A stretch of DNA of 64,000 nucleotides from Rhexocercosporidium sp. MPI-PUGE-AT-0058 (Eukaryota; Ascomycota; Leotiomycetes; Helotiales). Positions 1 through 10,907 of the stretch are shown in pieces. The first letter of the stretch is position 1. Every line of letters begins with the position of its first letter. The DNA lies in NCBI GenBank assembly GCA_020746875.1, contig JAGTJL010000005.1:620001-684000 (forward strand), given 5' to 3'. Below the pieces are notes generated by a model that searched no databases, had not been told where the DNA came from, and saw only the letters and a list, made by a program, of their open reading frames with translations. Both the position numbers and the translations under genes were made by a program.

Positions 1-88
1 ATCTCATCAGACCAACACTTGATCATCAAATCAACGCTTCTCAACATAACCCCTTTACTCAAACAACAACTACCTCACTACACACAAA

Positions 89-451
89 ATGCCCTCCCAA
101 TCAGCCACCCAAAGCTCCCAAGCAAACTTCACCTCCCCCTCCCAAAAATCCCAAACCTCCCAGAGACAAACCTACGCACCCTCAATCCAATCCACAACCT
201 CCTCCATGCAATCCTCCAAACCTCTCCTCGGCACGGAATCTTCCTACTCCTCATCAAAGAACTCCAAAGCATGGACGAAGACGAAGAAATTCCTCTCTTC
301 TCTCGGCGAGCCACCGACTGCCGAGTACGATCGCCAGCAGGACGCGAAGAAGGGGAATAAGACGGATGGGAGGGAGGCGTTTGGTGCTGTGAACTATGGC
401 CCGTATCGGACGAGTACGTTTGGTGGGGAGAGGGCCCTGGGGAGGATATGA
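89..451 (+). CDS. Small hypothetical protein, 120 aa
   Basis: I do not recognise this gene. It is an uninterrupted 120-residue reading frame from an ATG preceded by an A-rich context (acaaaATG). Residues 1 to about 55 are low-complexity and rich in Ser, Gln, Thr and Pro. Residues 60-120 are more ordered and basic, with Gly/Tyr-rich sequence near the end (FGAVNYGPYRTSTFGGERAL). There is no signal peptide or membrane segment. Base composition shifts from very C-rich in the first half to G-rich in the last third. It converges with the regulator ending at 900. The type of sequence fits a small fungal protein of unknown role, probably intrinsically disordered. Another frame of similar length (19-360) overlaps it and is less protein-like. 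Confidence 0.55.
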   Translation: MPSQSATQSSQANFTSPSQKSQTSQRQTYAPSIQSTTSSMQSSKPLLGTESSYSSSKNSKAWTKTKKFLSSLGEPPTAEYDRQQDAKKGNKTDGREAFGAVNYGPYRTSTFGGERALGRI

Positions 452-899
452 GTTGTTGTCGTTGTTGAAGGGGATAACTCGATTTGATGGGTACTGGATG
501 TGAGCGTGCTCAGTGGTTGAGCTTGTGGCGTGTACACGGCGTTTTTGAGCGATGAGTTGGAAGAAGGATACTGGTCTTTCAAGGTTTCTTTTTTTTTCGT
601 TCTGTCAGGACATCGTCGAATTGAAGCAGTCCACATTAGCGAATAGCCGTGTTTATATTTGGATCTACCCTTTGTAGAGAATGCAAACTTTCCCGATCTA
701 CTCAGTCACTTGAAGTCTGCAAATAAAGTACGAACATGCTCATGAGGCTGCTGATACTATGACTAGCATGCAGACTAAACCATGGCATCAAGACTCTGAA
801 TAAATTAGCAATCAGATATCATTGATGTTTACACACTTGCTACCAAATTAGCACCCGCATTCCGTGTCAACTCTACTACTAGTGGAGAGTTCAATACCA
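452..899. other. Convergent intergenic region
   Basis: 3' flanks of the small gene and of the Zn2Cys6 regulator. A T-run lies near 588-597. I see no gene. Confidence 0.5.
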
Positions 900-3309
900 T
901 CACACGCTCGGAAACAACAGCGAAAAATCCCAAATAGGCTCCAAAGCGTAGAAATCCTCCTCATTCAACATCGAATCTAAGCCCTCAAACAAATTCGGAT
1001 GAGGATCCGGGATGACTGAATCGTTCGATGGCGGAGGAGAAACAAGAGCTTGGCCCTGCTTGTCAGGGACCATCGAGCTCTCGAGAGCAGCACGCAACGA
1101 TTCCGCTCGTTTCAGAATGAAAGATCCTTGGACGTGCACCATATGGCTGTCATCGAATCCTACTTGTAGATCTGCCATGAGCTGGGCAGTTTCGATGACG
1201 TTGTCTAGAATGTCGAAGATGTTCGGTATGATGGAAGCGTAAGTCTGACAGACGGATATGATGAAGAGGCAGCAGAACGAGTCCATCACGCAGGCTGTAT
1301 CGTCGACATAACGAAGCCTGTCTTTTTGGATCGGGCTACGGCCCAAGGGCCACTCGAGGACTTGATTCGCACACGATACGCACCGTCGGATCTGGTCTTT
1401 CTGCAAAGGGGTGAGGCTATGGGAGGAGTTTCGGAGGAACTTTATGGCGTAGGATGTGATGCAGAATCGAGTGAAACGAGCGGTAAAGTCAAGGAATGTG
1501 CCTTGCTCCGATGCCTGGATGAACTCTGACCATTTCTGGTACCAAGCGTCGATTTCTCTATCGGTATCTCGTAGAACTGCTTCGACGGAGTTTTCATCGA
1601 CTGCCTCCGATGCATCGGGGAGAGCCCACCACTCTCCAAGCCGGGGATGTTGTGCGCTTGCCTAGGAGACATCCATCAGAACACCCCGTTCATGAGTCGC
1701 GATAAAACATGGACTTACCTTCTCCCAGATCAAATTGAGATCTATCTGACCGAACAGATTACAGTTGTAAGATGGCATCTGCTCTCCAATGTCCTTCATC
1801 AACAAAGGCGCTGCGCGAATGGAAGAGTCTATATGGATCGTCGGAGGCGTGCCGCTAACAATAGACGTGCTTTTAAAAGTGTCAGCGAAGCAAAGGGTGC
1901 CAGTCAGAAGTCTCATACTAATGTGAAGTGCCAAACATAGACAGCCAGCAGATATACTTCTGATATGCTCTGGTTTCCGTGATCCCTTCTGGATTCGACC
2001 TTATTTCCGCCCTAAGATCTTGTACGGAGCGATGAAGTCCCAGCCGAGTACCATACATTTCGATGACGGATTTGAGGTGCCAGAACTGGAGCTCCGAATT
2101 TGCTGAAGGGTTGGAGGACCGGGAGGGCGGGGTTAAGTTGGCGTAGTGGAAGAGTAAGAACAAACATTTCAGAGCTGACAGTTCGTCGGTTTGGGGACCC
2201 CCTGATTGCATTGACAGTACACCTCTGGGTACTTTGATGACTTCAGGAAGTAGACGATCCCTCATCTCCTGACCACCGGGTAGATATCGTGCGGTGACAA
2301 AGCATATACAGTAGATGAGCTGCAGATCATTTTCAATCAAGTGATCGATGTCGTCGAAGTCCTTCGGTCCTAACACACAAACGAAAGGAAGATGGCGTTG
2401 GACGAATCTGCAATCCTTATTAGCGTTGAATTGGAGCTGTGTGTGACTCTCTTACAATTGTATCATCTCTTTCATGTCTTCCTTGGAAAGAAGAGTACTG
2501 TCCAGATCCAGGCTGGACGTGGCTGGAGTAAGTACTTCATTGTTTGGACTGTAAGTAGACTGACGTTTTCGCTTTCTTGATACTTTAAATTCGTCACTTC
2601 TAGGTGACAACGTCTTGCATCGAGGTTCGAGGACGGCATCCACTGGTGGCGTCGAGAATATGGAGGGAATCGTCGACTCGTTCAATGCCCTGGATTCCGC
2701 AGCTCTGGGCTTCGGATCTGGAAGGAACCTGAAATTGTCTATTTGCGCTCGAGGTATAGGTGCGCTAGCAGGAGGCCTTGTTCCCGCCTGTACAGAAACT
2801 TAGCACGTTTTCCCCCTCGGTGGATTTGAGAAGTTCTTGAAACATGTGAAAGCATCGATGCACCAGCCTTTTGCAACAGTCCGTTTAGGTTACGTACTTG
2901 ATTTACACTTCCGTCGTATTTTTGTGGTTCCTGGCCTTCTCTCTGGCGAGTAGAAGTCTGGGGCAAGCATTCTCGTCCGACCTTTCGGCACCGGTTACAT
3001 GGTGGATTTTTCGAGCCCTCACATTTCATCTAGCCGTACCACCATCAGTTAAATCCTCTACTCAACTGTGACTTCGAATCCCAAGCTGTTCGAACACCCA
3101 GTGATACCACATCGCGGTGGTATCTTCAAGACCGGTAATTCGCAGTTCAGTAATCACGGAGATCAATCACTCACCTTCATCTGCCTACAAGCCAAGCAGG
3201 CCCGAACACCCTGATGGTTGCGGGGTGGCGATACATCCTCACTTGCAGCAGCTCCGGCGGCCATCGAAGGTACCATCTGCATACCGGTTTGATATGAAAT
3301 TCCGGACAT
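900..3309 (-). CDS. Zn(II)2Cys6 fungal transcription factor, 661 aa
   Basis: Nuclear DNA-binding regulator. Six exons join without frame loss: 3309-3175, 3029-2898, 2787-2456, 2407-1919, 1854-1719 and 1661-900. The zinc cluster is split by intron 1 (CLACRQMK then MKCEGSKNPPC). It gives the spacing C-x2-C-x6-C-x6-C-x2-C-x6-C at residues 38-65, ending in RKVGREC. Residues 100-200 are a linker with a basic patch (KVSRKRKRQ). From about residue 210 comes the helical fungal regulator middle region, including YQKYICWLSMFGTSHYGTPP, which spans the 64-nt intron 4. The length matches the family. It is flanked by unrelated genes, so its target pathway cannot be read from context. It is unlike the two regulators in the 37-55 kb cluster. 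The exon lengths sum to a multiple of three, which supports the model. Confidence 0.85.
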
Positions 3310-4026
3310 GGTGTTGTTCTTGATAGTTCGGCCGGTCGGTCGTTGTTAATGATCGTTGGTAGGGCGGGCGTGAAAACGGGCTTAGCGGGGAAGGAAATGA
3401 TCCACCTAAATGGATCCGAAGCCTGAACCAGACCTTCCGCCGTGACGGTAAATAAATAATGGGAGAGAGAGAGAGGAAGAGAGGGAAAGGGAGAATTGTT
3501 CAAACCATACAGATCAACGGACTGCCGGATCCCCCGATCCCATGTAAACGATCTGCTTGAGAGGCCCTGGACGGACGAGACGGACGGAAAATGCCCACCA
3601 CCCAAGACCAGGCAGACCCGGCCGGCTTGCTGACATTCCGAGTCTGGGTTTGAGCTGACTTAAGCGAGTCTAAAACGGGGGTAGGAAGATAACTAGCAAA
3701 ACTTAACATGAATGGCCCAGTACATTTTGTATTTCGCAGTTCTGTAACTCGTCGTCTATCGATTAACATTTCCCATTTATTGATCTACCAAACCCTCCTT
3801 GTCTTCGATTGTAAGAAAAGGTGCATGCAAAGATGTACCGGATTTGAGACCGTCGGAATCGAACTAGCCGAAATAAGATCTCAAGAACTCAAACCCCTCA
3901 ACACTGTTATACCCTGTCATCAGCACGAACACAAACAATTCTCTTCCCTCGTATCCAGACTCTAATGTTTAGACACGCTCCAAAGCCTTCAAACTACGTG
4001 TATAATACATCGGAAACCAAAACTTC
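3310..4026. promoter_or_regulatory. Upstream region of the Zn2Cys6 regulator
   Basis: Holds the regulator's promoter and 5' leader. A purine run (GA repeats, about 3461-3492) is the only feature that stands out. Short frames here on both strands are not protein-like. Confidence 0.4.
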
Positions 4027-5177
4027 TCAAAAGGCAACCTTAGTCGCACTTCGTTCTTGCAAGTCGTCCAACTCGCTACCACCAGCAGAATTCCCAACAG
4101 CCTTCTGAGTACCCATCTCAGCCCATCTGAGCTGTGCAACACGGAATATCCCTACAGCGAGAACTATCATCGCTCTATCTAGCGCACTGAAACACCTCTC
4201 GGTAGTGATGAGATACGCTTCCCAGCCCTGCAGAAGCTCTATCGTCCGATAATAGTTCTCATAACGATAACGGCCACCGAGAACACCGTCGCAGCGATGA
4301 TGAGACAGACTCTCAGATACCGTAGAGATGTACCACAGGTTTTGAAAGTCCGGACCATGACCCATGTGAAGAGGATGGACAAGACAATGATAGCGACGAG
4401 CTGGAAGAGGATGCCACCGACCATGATATGCGTACCGATTCTGGTGTTTCCTAGAGGTGTTTACTAGATGGCTATAGAAGCCACGACGCCGCCGATGGCT
4501 TAGATGACAAGGGAGATAATGTCGGCCGTGCAGAAGATGTGGAGGTGGGAATTTGGGGAGATGGGGGGAGACGTCGTTTGCGAATGTGACAATGAGACGG
4601 CCGAGGATAATGTAAGTACCTGCAGTGAAGAATCATGGTGCTGAAACGGTGTCAGAAAAGCAGAATGGGTATGGGGAAGTGAAGGAATATCGTCGATGAG
4701 TGTAGTGATCTGCATCAGAAATGGCATGTTCTGGTATGGGCATTGAGAAGATCATGTTCGATCTCCCCACCTATAGCTTCTGCTGAAAGAACGCAAGTGT
4801 ATGAATACCAGAACTTGTTTCTGGGAACTGTTACTCAAAGCTCCTACGGCGAAGATTCTCTGCCACCAGATTCGGTACCGAATGCGAGTACATGGGAGAA
4901 GGATGATGCTGATACTAAGAAGAACACTGAAAACAGTACTAGCGGCTAAAGATGGCTGATATTCATATGATCCTGCATAGCCCTCGATCTGGGCATAGCA
5001 TGTAGTGCGAAAATCGGGATTTGAAGTGGGGTCCGATATGTTGCTCGAAATATAAAGGAGGAACGAATGCGAGTACCGCAGAGGTAGCAAGCACCCGAGG
5101 AATAAAGGAAGGAAAAGAAAGGAGATGTGACATGCATTTGCCAAACCATCTTTAACATCAGAGCACCGAACCAACAT
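4027..5177 (-). pseudogene. Broken RTA1-family membrane protein gene
   Basis: RTA1-family proteins are seven-TM fungal proteins linked to lipid export and drug resistance. Family pieces lie in the right order but in different frames. SYEYQPSLAASTVFSVLL is near 4965. FTAGTYIILGRLIVTF (about 4610) follows an in-frame TGA in place of a residue after SAP. IFCTADIISLVI then meets a TAA at 4502-4500, where the family has Gln before AIGG. MVGGILFQLVAIIVLSI is near 4424. MRTII breaks near 4250, and the next frame resumes with YRTIELLQGWEAYLITTE. At least two nonsense changes and two or three frame shifts cannot be removed by introns. The CAA-to-TAA change fits RIP or drift. The 5' boundary is uncertain. 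Confidence 0.8.
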
Positions 5178-6360
5178 AGTAGGCTCGAAAAGCTTTACTT
5201 CACAACCAGTCGCACTTTCGAGCGTGTGCGGTCCGTAAATCCTTGGCGGGATGGAGGCAATGTGAGATGCCCGTGTGGATCTCTATTTCTAATCGGACGA
5301 ATCCATGTGCAAAGTTGCCCTGGGTATAGAAACCAGGGAAGAGGAGGATCCACATCAATGTTCCAAAGACTCCGGCAGGGAAATGTGGGCTCGGACAGTG
5401 ACATTTGCCTTTCCAGCCAGCCCGGAGACGAGATCTTGTCGTGTCAAAAGGATAAAGTACGACATTGCCTCGAGTGAATATCTTATACAAGATGTGAGTA
5501 AGCTGCCATTTTCTCAAGTACTCTGCCGAGCTGACTTGTTGAGATCTTTGTAAGGGCGCTGCTGAATTTCGTTTCCCCCACGGAGCTGATTCAGATGAAT
5601 GGGATAATGAGCAAGAGTCGAGAGGTTGACGAGTCAGTGAGCCGACGAGTTCGTTCTTTGTAATCTCGGCCTCAAGGTAATGACTGGTACTATTTCCTGC
5701 TGCTAGAGGGTTGCTATGACAAGGAGTCGTCGCACACTCTAGTTATTGAGCCGGCCTGGATGTCCTCCGAAGCCGTCAACCAGGGGGTTATATTCCCTCT
5801 CAGCAAGCTTCAATATTGAGACTCGAAGTTATGGAACATGGAACACATGCCCATTGACCTCAGAAAATTCTACTAGTTCAGATACGGGATGAGATGAAGC
5901 AACCACCCAACTGGAACCAAAACAAAAGGAAGCACGTGACACCACCCTTCAAGGTGTAAAGGTAGGCATCAAGGTGCTTTTCGGTCTCCCCCTCTCTTAT
6001 ACCCTTATCATGCGCGCTCAAAAGCCATTTAAATCAAATAAGATTCTCTTCTGATACTAAAGCCCCTCATTTCAACCTCAATACTCGCATACCACACACA
6101 CAACCACCAGTCTTGGCAAGTACCTCAAACTTGCTCAAAAGCCAGACATCCATCTCACATCCCACTCAGACATTCTCAATCCTTCTCGTACTCTAGGACT
6201 CGTAAAGAGAGACACGTTCATTCTTATATTCGACGATTTTCCGATTTGAAATTTCCATTATTCAACAGTACAAGAAACCTCAAACATACATTTCCCCTAA
6301 GGTCGAAGATTCATTCTCACCTCGCCTCGCCTCGCCAAACAAACCACAAACAAAACAAAC
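5178..6360. other. Intergenic region and promoter of the F-box-like gene
   Basis: No gene recognised. Overlapping frames at 5195-5517 (minus) include a hydrophobic stretch but no family signature. They could be older debris of the RTA1 locus. From about 6050 to 6360 the top strand is C/A-rich and G-poor, typical of a fungal 5' leader. Confidence 0.4.
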
Positions 6361-7122
6361 ATGTCCACAACACTCACCACGTCCCCTCACACCACCACCC
6401 CTCGCCAAAGCCTCGTAATATATCCCACCAGCCTTACACTCGCACCACAGGATCCAAGTCGCACCCTTGAAACCCAAACGACACCCTTCCCACCAACCCC
6501 AGCAAAACCCTTCCCCATCCTCTCCCTCCCCCCAGAACTCCTCCACCAAATCGCCCTTGAATTCTACGCCCTCCTCCCACCCCTCACAGTCACACCCTCA
6601 AACCTCCTCCTCCCCCTACACGCACAAACCCCACTCACCCTCTCCTCGCCTTTATTCTCCATCCTCCCACCCTCGCTGTACTATCAGAACGCAACGTTCT
6701 TATTCGCCTCGCCCTCAGTGATGAAGGAATTCTCAGGGCTGTACAACCGCGCTGAGAAAGTGAGGAAGGTGAAAGTCTGGTATGGAGCTGTGGGACCGCT
6801 GGGACCAGGGACGGCGAATGGTGGGAAGGGGAATGGGAGGGAGGATTGGGTGTTTTCGCTTCTGAGCAATTTTGGGGGTTTGGAGGAGGTGGGTTTTGTG
6901 GTTGAGAGTGGGTTGGGGATGAGGGAGGGGTGTGATAGGGGGAGGCATTTGGAGGCGGTGGGGAGGTGGTGGGAGTGTGTGTGTGATGCTGTGAGGGAGG
7001 GGGTTGGTAGTAGTTGGACTGCTGGAAGGAGAAGGGGGGAGGGATTGGTGTTGAGGGTTGAGTGTGAGGGGTTTGAGGGGTGGAGGGCGAGGATTGATGG
7101 TGGTGAATCTAAGAACTCTTGA
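6361..7122 (+). CDS. F-box-like hypothetical protein, 253 aa
   Basis: A single-exon frame starting at an ATG in good context (aaacATGtcc). Residues 50-70 (ILSLPPELLHQIALEFYALL) resemble the start of an F-box (LPxELLxxI), which would bind Skp1 in an SCF ubiquitin ligase. The rest is not recognised. Residues 100-150 include a hydrophobic segment and a KVRKVKVWYG stretch. There are no LRR or WD repeats. Base use is odd: the first half of the gene is almost G-free and C-rich, the second half G-rich and C-poor. It converges with PXMP4. The F-box call is tentative because only the N-terminal helix can be seen. Confidence 0.6.
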   Translation: MSTTLTTSPHTTTPRQSLVIYPTSLTLAPQDPSRTLETQTTPFPPTPAKPFPILSLPPELLHQIALEFYALLPPLTVTPSNLLLPLHAQTPLTLSSPLFSILPPSLYYQNATFLFASPSVMKEFSGLYNRAEKVRKVKVWYGAVGPLGPGTANGGKGNGREDWVFSLLSNFGGLEEVGFVVESGLGMREGCDRGRHLEAVGRWWECVCDAVREGVGSSWTAGRRRGEGLVLRVECEGFEGWRARIDGGESKNS

Positions 7123-7416
7123 GCTTGTAAATAGCTCGCCTAAGTATGTAGTATAATATGTTGTGATGTAAAGCGAGAGGAAAAAGGGGATGTGCCTATG
7201 CAGATCTTGTTGATATTCGGGTACTATTTCATGAGATCGTGCTTCTAGTCTAACATAACCTGAATCAACCAAAATGCATTGCCTGTCTCCAGCTCCTGGT
7301 ATGCATGCATTTGAAATTCTTCATCTCCTCTATGGCGTCTACGCCATGCATCTTCACCTCTCGTGATAACATCTCCCCTATCTGGTTCAAACGCACCATC
7401 ATTCATCCAAGGCCCC

Positions 7417-8321
7417 CTATTTGTTGTAGATCAAGAAATTCCTCAAGCTATCCCAATGATCGCTCTGGACATAGATATAATCCATACTACTCCTCAAGCC
7501 ACTCTGCACCGTATCCGGATACCATCTGAACAACCACATAACGCTCCCCCAACTTAACGCCGCGAAGACCGGCCAAGCATCGTGTCCTATCCGTTTCGAG
7601 AACGCAGGGTTCTTGATGATGCCTACAGAGGGCTTGATGGAGAGTTCGGCAAGGGAGAGACACACTCTCGCAAATACTATTGGGAAACAATAATCAGCAC
7701 ATCACCCCTGGAAGATCCAATTGCCTCATATGTAAAATAGACACCAGGAGGGGTATGGAGACGGAGATGGGGGGGAAACTTACCAAAAATCACAATCTGT
7801 TTACTAACACTACTAATATGACCCCTCCTACTCCTCCGTCCAAAGACCAGATATCCACCCAACAAGCCCGCGATGAACGTATCGTACACGCCCTCCTTCC
7901 CAGGTTCACTCCCCATATGCTTGAGCGCTAACATCGTCAACTTATAGACCGTCGCGTACTTGGCCAGGTTTTGGGCGTGGGTGCGCGTTGCGCGGAGGAT
8001 GAGGGTAAGTTTCTCGCGAACGGTGCCGGAGCGGAAGAGGAATATCATGCTGTGGTCGCAGGAGTGTTAGCTACTCTGATCCTTTGTAATTGTTTTCAAA
8101 GACGTACACCAACGCATGCGGAAACCTGACTTTGGCACCGTACACAGCGCCATTGCGGGCAGCTTTCACGACAGCGAGGTAATCCGCATATTTGGGATTG
8201 AGGATGACGTTCTCGAGCGCTTTCTACAATTCGTACATTAGCTCCTGTTCAACATTCTCAAGCAGAGTACTAGTCAGTGGCAGAAGTGAGGATATACCTT
8301 AACCGCATCAACAGTCGCCAT
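7417..8321 (-). CDS. PXMP4: Peroxisomal membrane protein 4 (PMP24 / PXMP4 family), 221 aa
   Basis: Integral peroxisomal membrane protein of the Tim17/PMP24 superfamily with poorly known function. Four exons: 8321-8298, 8223-8108, 8049-7784 and 7676-7417. The model gives 221 residues, close to the 212 of the human protein. Matching blocks run in order: YGAKVRFPHALVMIFLFR (about 36-53), TRTHAQNLAKYATVYK, AGLLGGYLVFGRRSRRGHIS, and the C-terminal GLRSSMDYIYVQSDHWDSL followed by FLIYNK. Four hydrophobic segments are likely. The upstream neighbour RPF2 is divergent, with a shared 569-bp region. The first exon is only eight codons long, a common cause of misannotated starts here. Confidence 0.93.
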
Positions 8322-8890
8322 CTTTCTCTGTCTTTCTCCCTCTACCGATTCAAGCCTCGGCAACTCTGTCTCCCTCTTCGCGCTCGCTCGAATGCGTCTC
8401 GATGCGCGTACGCACAGCAGTGAGAATGTTGTTACCGCAGATCGTGCATCTGTATCGAAATCCTCCCTTCTCTCAAGAACAAATGCGACGATGGTGGTGG
8501 CAGTCTTTCATGTGAAGTTGGGGGGAGTATGTGTTTAGTTTGTCGGCGGGATAGGAATCAACCGGCACGAGGCATTCAGGAAACTTGGAGATGCCGCCAG
8601 TACCCCACAGATCCCCGTTGACAGGGATGGATGTCAAGGAGCCTGCAGGCCAGGGCGTCCGCTCGGATTTCCCATGTGAAAAGAACGCTCGGGAATGTCA
8701 GGCACCAACTCGTGAGTGCCTGGCACCGTTATCGCTCGACTGGTATCGGTGTGGCCCCGCTTTAATTTTTCTGATAGCGAAGATTTTGAGATTCTTCCAA
8801 GTTGAGCTGCGTCCCGTCCAGCTTGCGACAACTCCTCCACCCATTCCATACTCAACAGACAAGCAAAACGAACAACTAACTCAATTCAAC
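8322..8890. promoter_or_regulatory. Divergent promoter between PXMP4 and RPF2
   Basis: Holds both promoters. A perfect 7-bp inverted repeat, CAGGCAC and GTGCCTG with a 10-nt spacer, lies at 8699-8722. Its role is unknown. No gene seen. Confidence 0.45.
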
Positions 8891-9935
8891 ATGTTGCGCC
8901 AAATGTAATTGCTTTTCAAATCTTTCCCCCCTTCCCAATTGTACAACACAGACTAACACCCCCACCAGCAAACCACGCAACGCGCGCTCCAAAAGAGCCC
9001 TCGACAAGAAAGCCCCCAAAGCAATCGAGAACCCCAAGACCGCCCTCTTCCTGCGCGGAACAACCTGCTCGCAGGTAACCCAAGACGCCCTCACAGACCT
9101 CTACCAATTACGCATCCCGCTCGCCAAGAAATTCACCAAGAAGAACCCCATCCATCCCTTCGACGACGCTGCCTCTCTCGAGTTCTTCTCCGAGAAGAAC
9201 GATGCTTCCATACTGGTCTTCGGATCGAGCAGCAAGAAGCGCCCGCATGCTATCACGTTCGTGCGCACGTTCGGGTACAAGGTGCTTGATATGCTGGAAC
9301 TGTATCTCGAGGCGGAGAGTTTCCGGACGCTGGCGCAGTTCAAGAATAAGAAGTGCGCGGTGGGATTGAAACCCATGCTGCTGTTCTCCGGTACGCCGTT
9401 CGAGAGTCCCGTCACGAATGAGTATACGTTGGTGAAGTCGTTCTTTACGGATTTCTTCAAGGGCGAGCCGGCGGATAAGGTGGATGTGGAGGGGCTGCAG
9501 TATATGGTTAGCATCAGCGCGAGGGATACGGTGGATGGGGAGGAGGTCAAGCCGAAGGTGCACTTGAGGATCTATTTAATTAAGACGAAGAGGAGTGGGC
9601 AGAAGCTGCCGAGGGTTGAGATCGAGGAGATGGGGCCGAGGATGGATTTTAGGGTGGGCAGGGTCCAAGAGGCGGATGAGAGTGTCTTGAAAGAGGCTAT
9701 GAAGAGGGCGAGGACCAGTCAGGAGAGGCCGAAGAAGAACATCTCTACGGATATTGTGGGTGATAAGATGGGTAGGATACATCTGGGCAAGCAGGATCTG
9801 AGGGAGTTGCAGACCAGGAAGATGAAGGGTCTGAAGCGGAGTAGGGATGTGGCTGATTCGGAGGATGAGCAGATGGAGGAGGATGTCGTTAGTGAGGATG
9901 AGCCCGAGCCTGTCAAGAAGTCAAAGAGAGGTTGA
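8891..9935 (+). CDS. RPF2: Ribosome production factor 2 (Brix domain), 326 aa
   Basis: Nucleolar factor that, with Rrs1, recruits the 5S RNP (5S rRNA, uL18, uL5) to the 60S precursor and supports 27S pre-rRNA processing. Two exons: 8891-8904 (only 14 nt) and 8969-9935. The N terminus reads MLRQIKPRNARSKRAL, a hallmark of Rpf2. The Brix domain spans about residues 30-235 (TALFLRGTTCSQVTQDALTD, then ILVFGSSSKKRPHAITFVRT). It ends in an acidic/Lys-rich tail (residues 285-326, SEDEQMEEDVVSEDE) typical of nucleolar proteins. A later ATG at 9261 lies inside the Brix domain and is not the start. Confidence 0.95.
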
Positions 9936-10393
9936 GGCTGTGGAGAGAACATTCTGCATGGACTTGGTGTTTGGAGTTCGCTGGAGTTGTTGGTCTTTGA
10001 GTGTCTTAAACTTTCCATTTGCTAGGGAAGAAGCAGAAGAGGCTTTTGCTGGTGTAGGCAATGAGACGTACGAACCAGAATTGATCCTCGCATGTTCCAT
10101 ATCAGACCTTTTTGCCTTCCACGATTAAATCTCGTCAACTTTCCCGTGCACCATATCACTATCCTACATGCTCCCCATGTACTAAGCGAAAGCATCTGCC
10201 GTAGACACCCCGCAGCTTTTGCATTGTGCAGACAATTTTTTCCCCAGCAATACTCAGGTAGCGAAGAACTACACAGCAGAAACGAAATCCGCCTCGCCAT
10301 CCTAAAAGAGCGGGGAATCATGCAAGGCCCCAGTCTACTGGTCTATTCAATTTAGATTAATTTAAAAATCCAAGAGTCTAGATCTCTTCAAAT

Positions 10394-10765
10394 ATGGCTA
10401 TTTCCACAATACTCCCAGCCGACGACGCTGAGGCAGCAGCAGCCATAGCGGACAACGAAACGATGTTGCCAATCATCAACAACAGCAGGACTTTTTCGGG
10501 ATAAGCTCAGCTTCAAACGTGCGAGCCGGATCGATCCCAGATCATTAATTGCTTGAAGTATCTCACGGAGAACTCCTGGTACAAGAACTATCGTGTTCGG
10601 ACATGGGGTTCCACGATTATTCGCAACGCCTAGGGAGATGGCGATGACGAGAGGTTCAAGCGCGGAGTCGGTATGATCTAGTGTTTCCTACGACTGTGGA
10701 GTGATACCGAACTGCAATTTGCTAAATGAATTCTAGCTACCGTCAACATGGTGAGGTTGAGGTTG
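10394..10765 (+). pseudogene. Possible relic of a small intron-containing gene
   Basis: A 36-codon frame opens at 10394 (MAISTILPADDAEAAAAIA) and stops. It is followed by a protein-like stretch, INCLKYLTENSWYKNYRV, that meets a TAG after IIRNA. A plausible intron follows (gtatga to ctag, with TGCTAAA branch) and then TVNM. I do not recognise the family. The rest of 9936-10907 appears empty. It may be a decayed gene or chance. Confidence 0.25.
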
Positions 10766-10907
10766 TGTATCGTTTATACATACTGAACAATACTCATGTA
10801 TTGTAGTGTATTATCTTCCTCCATCATGTAATGATTACCTCTTCCAAGATCTTCCCAAAGACGCAGGACTTCCACCAGATTCCCATTGTAAAAAGTATTG
10901 CCAAACC

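Noticed and set aside
5195..5517. Hydrophobic minus frame beside the RTA1 relic
   Set aside because: No family motif; cannot be tied to RTA1 or any other gene.
6733..7272. 179-codon minus-strand frame
   Set aside because: Antisense of the F-box-like gene; Pro/Thr/His-rich composition is a by-product of the G-rich coding strand.
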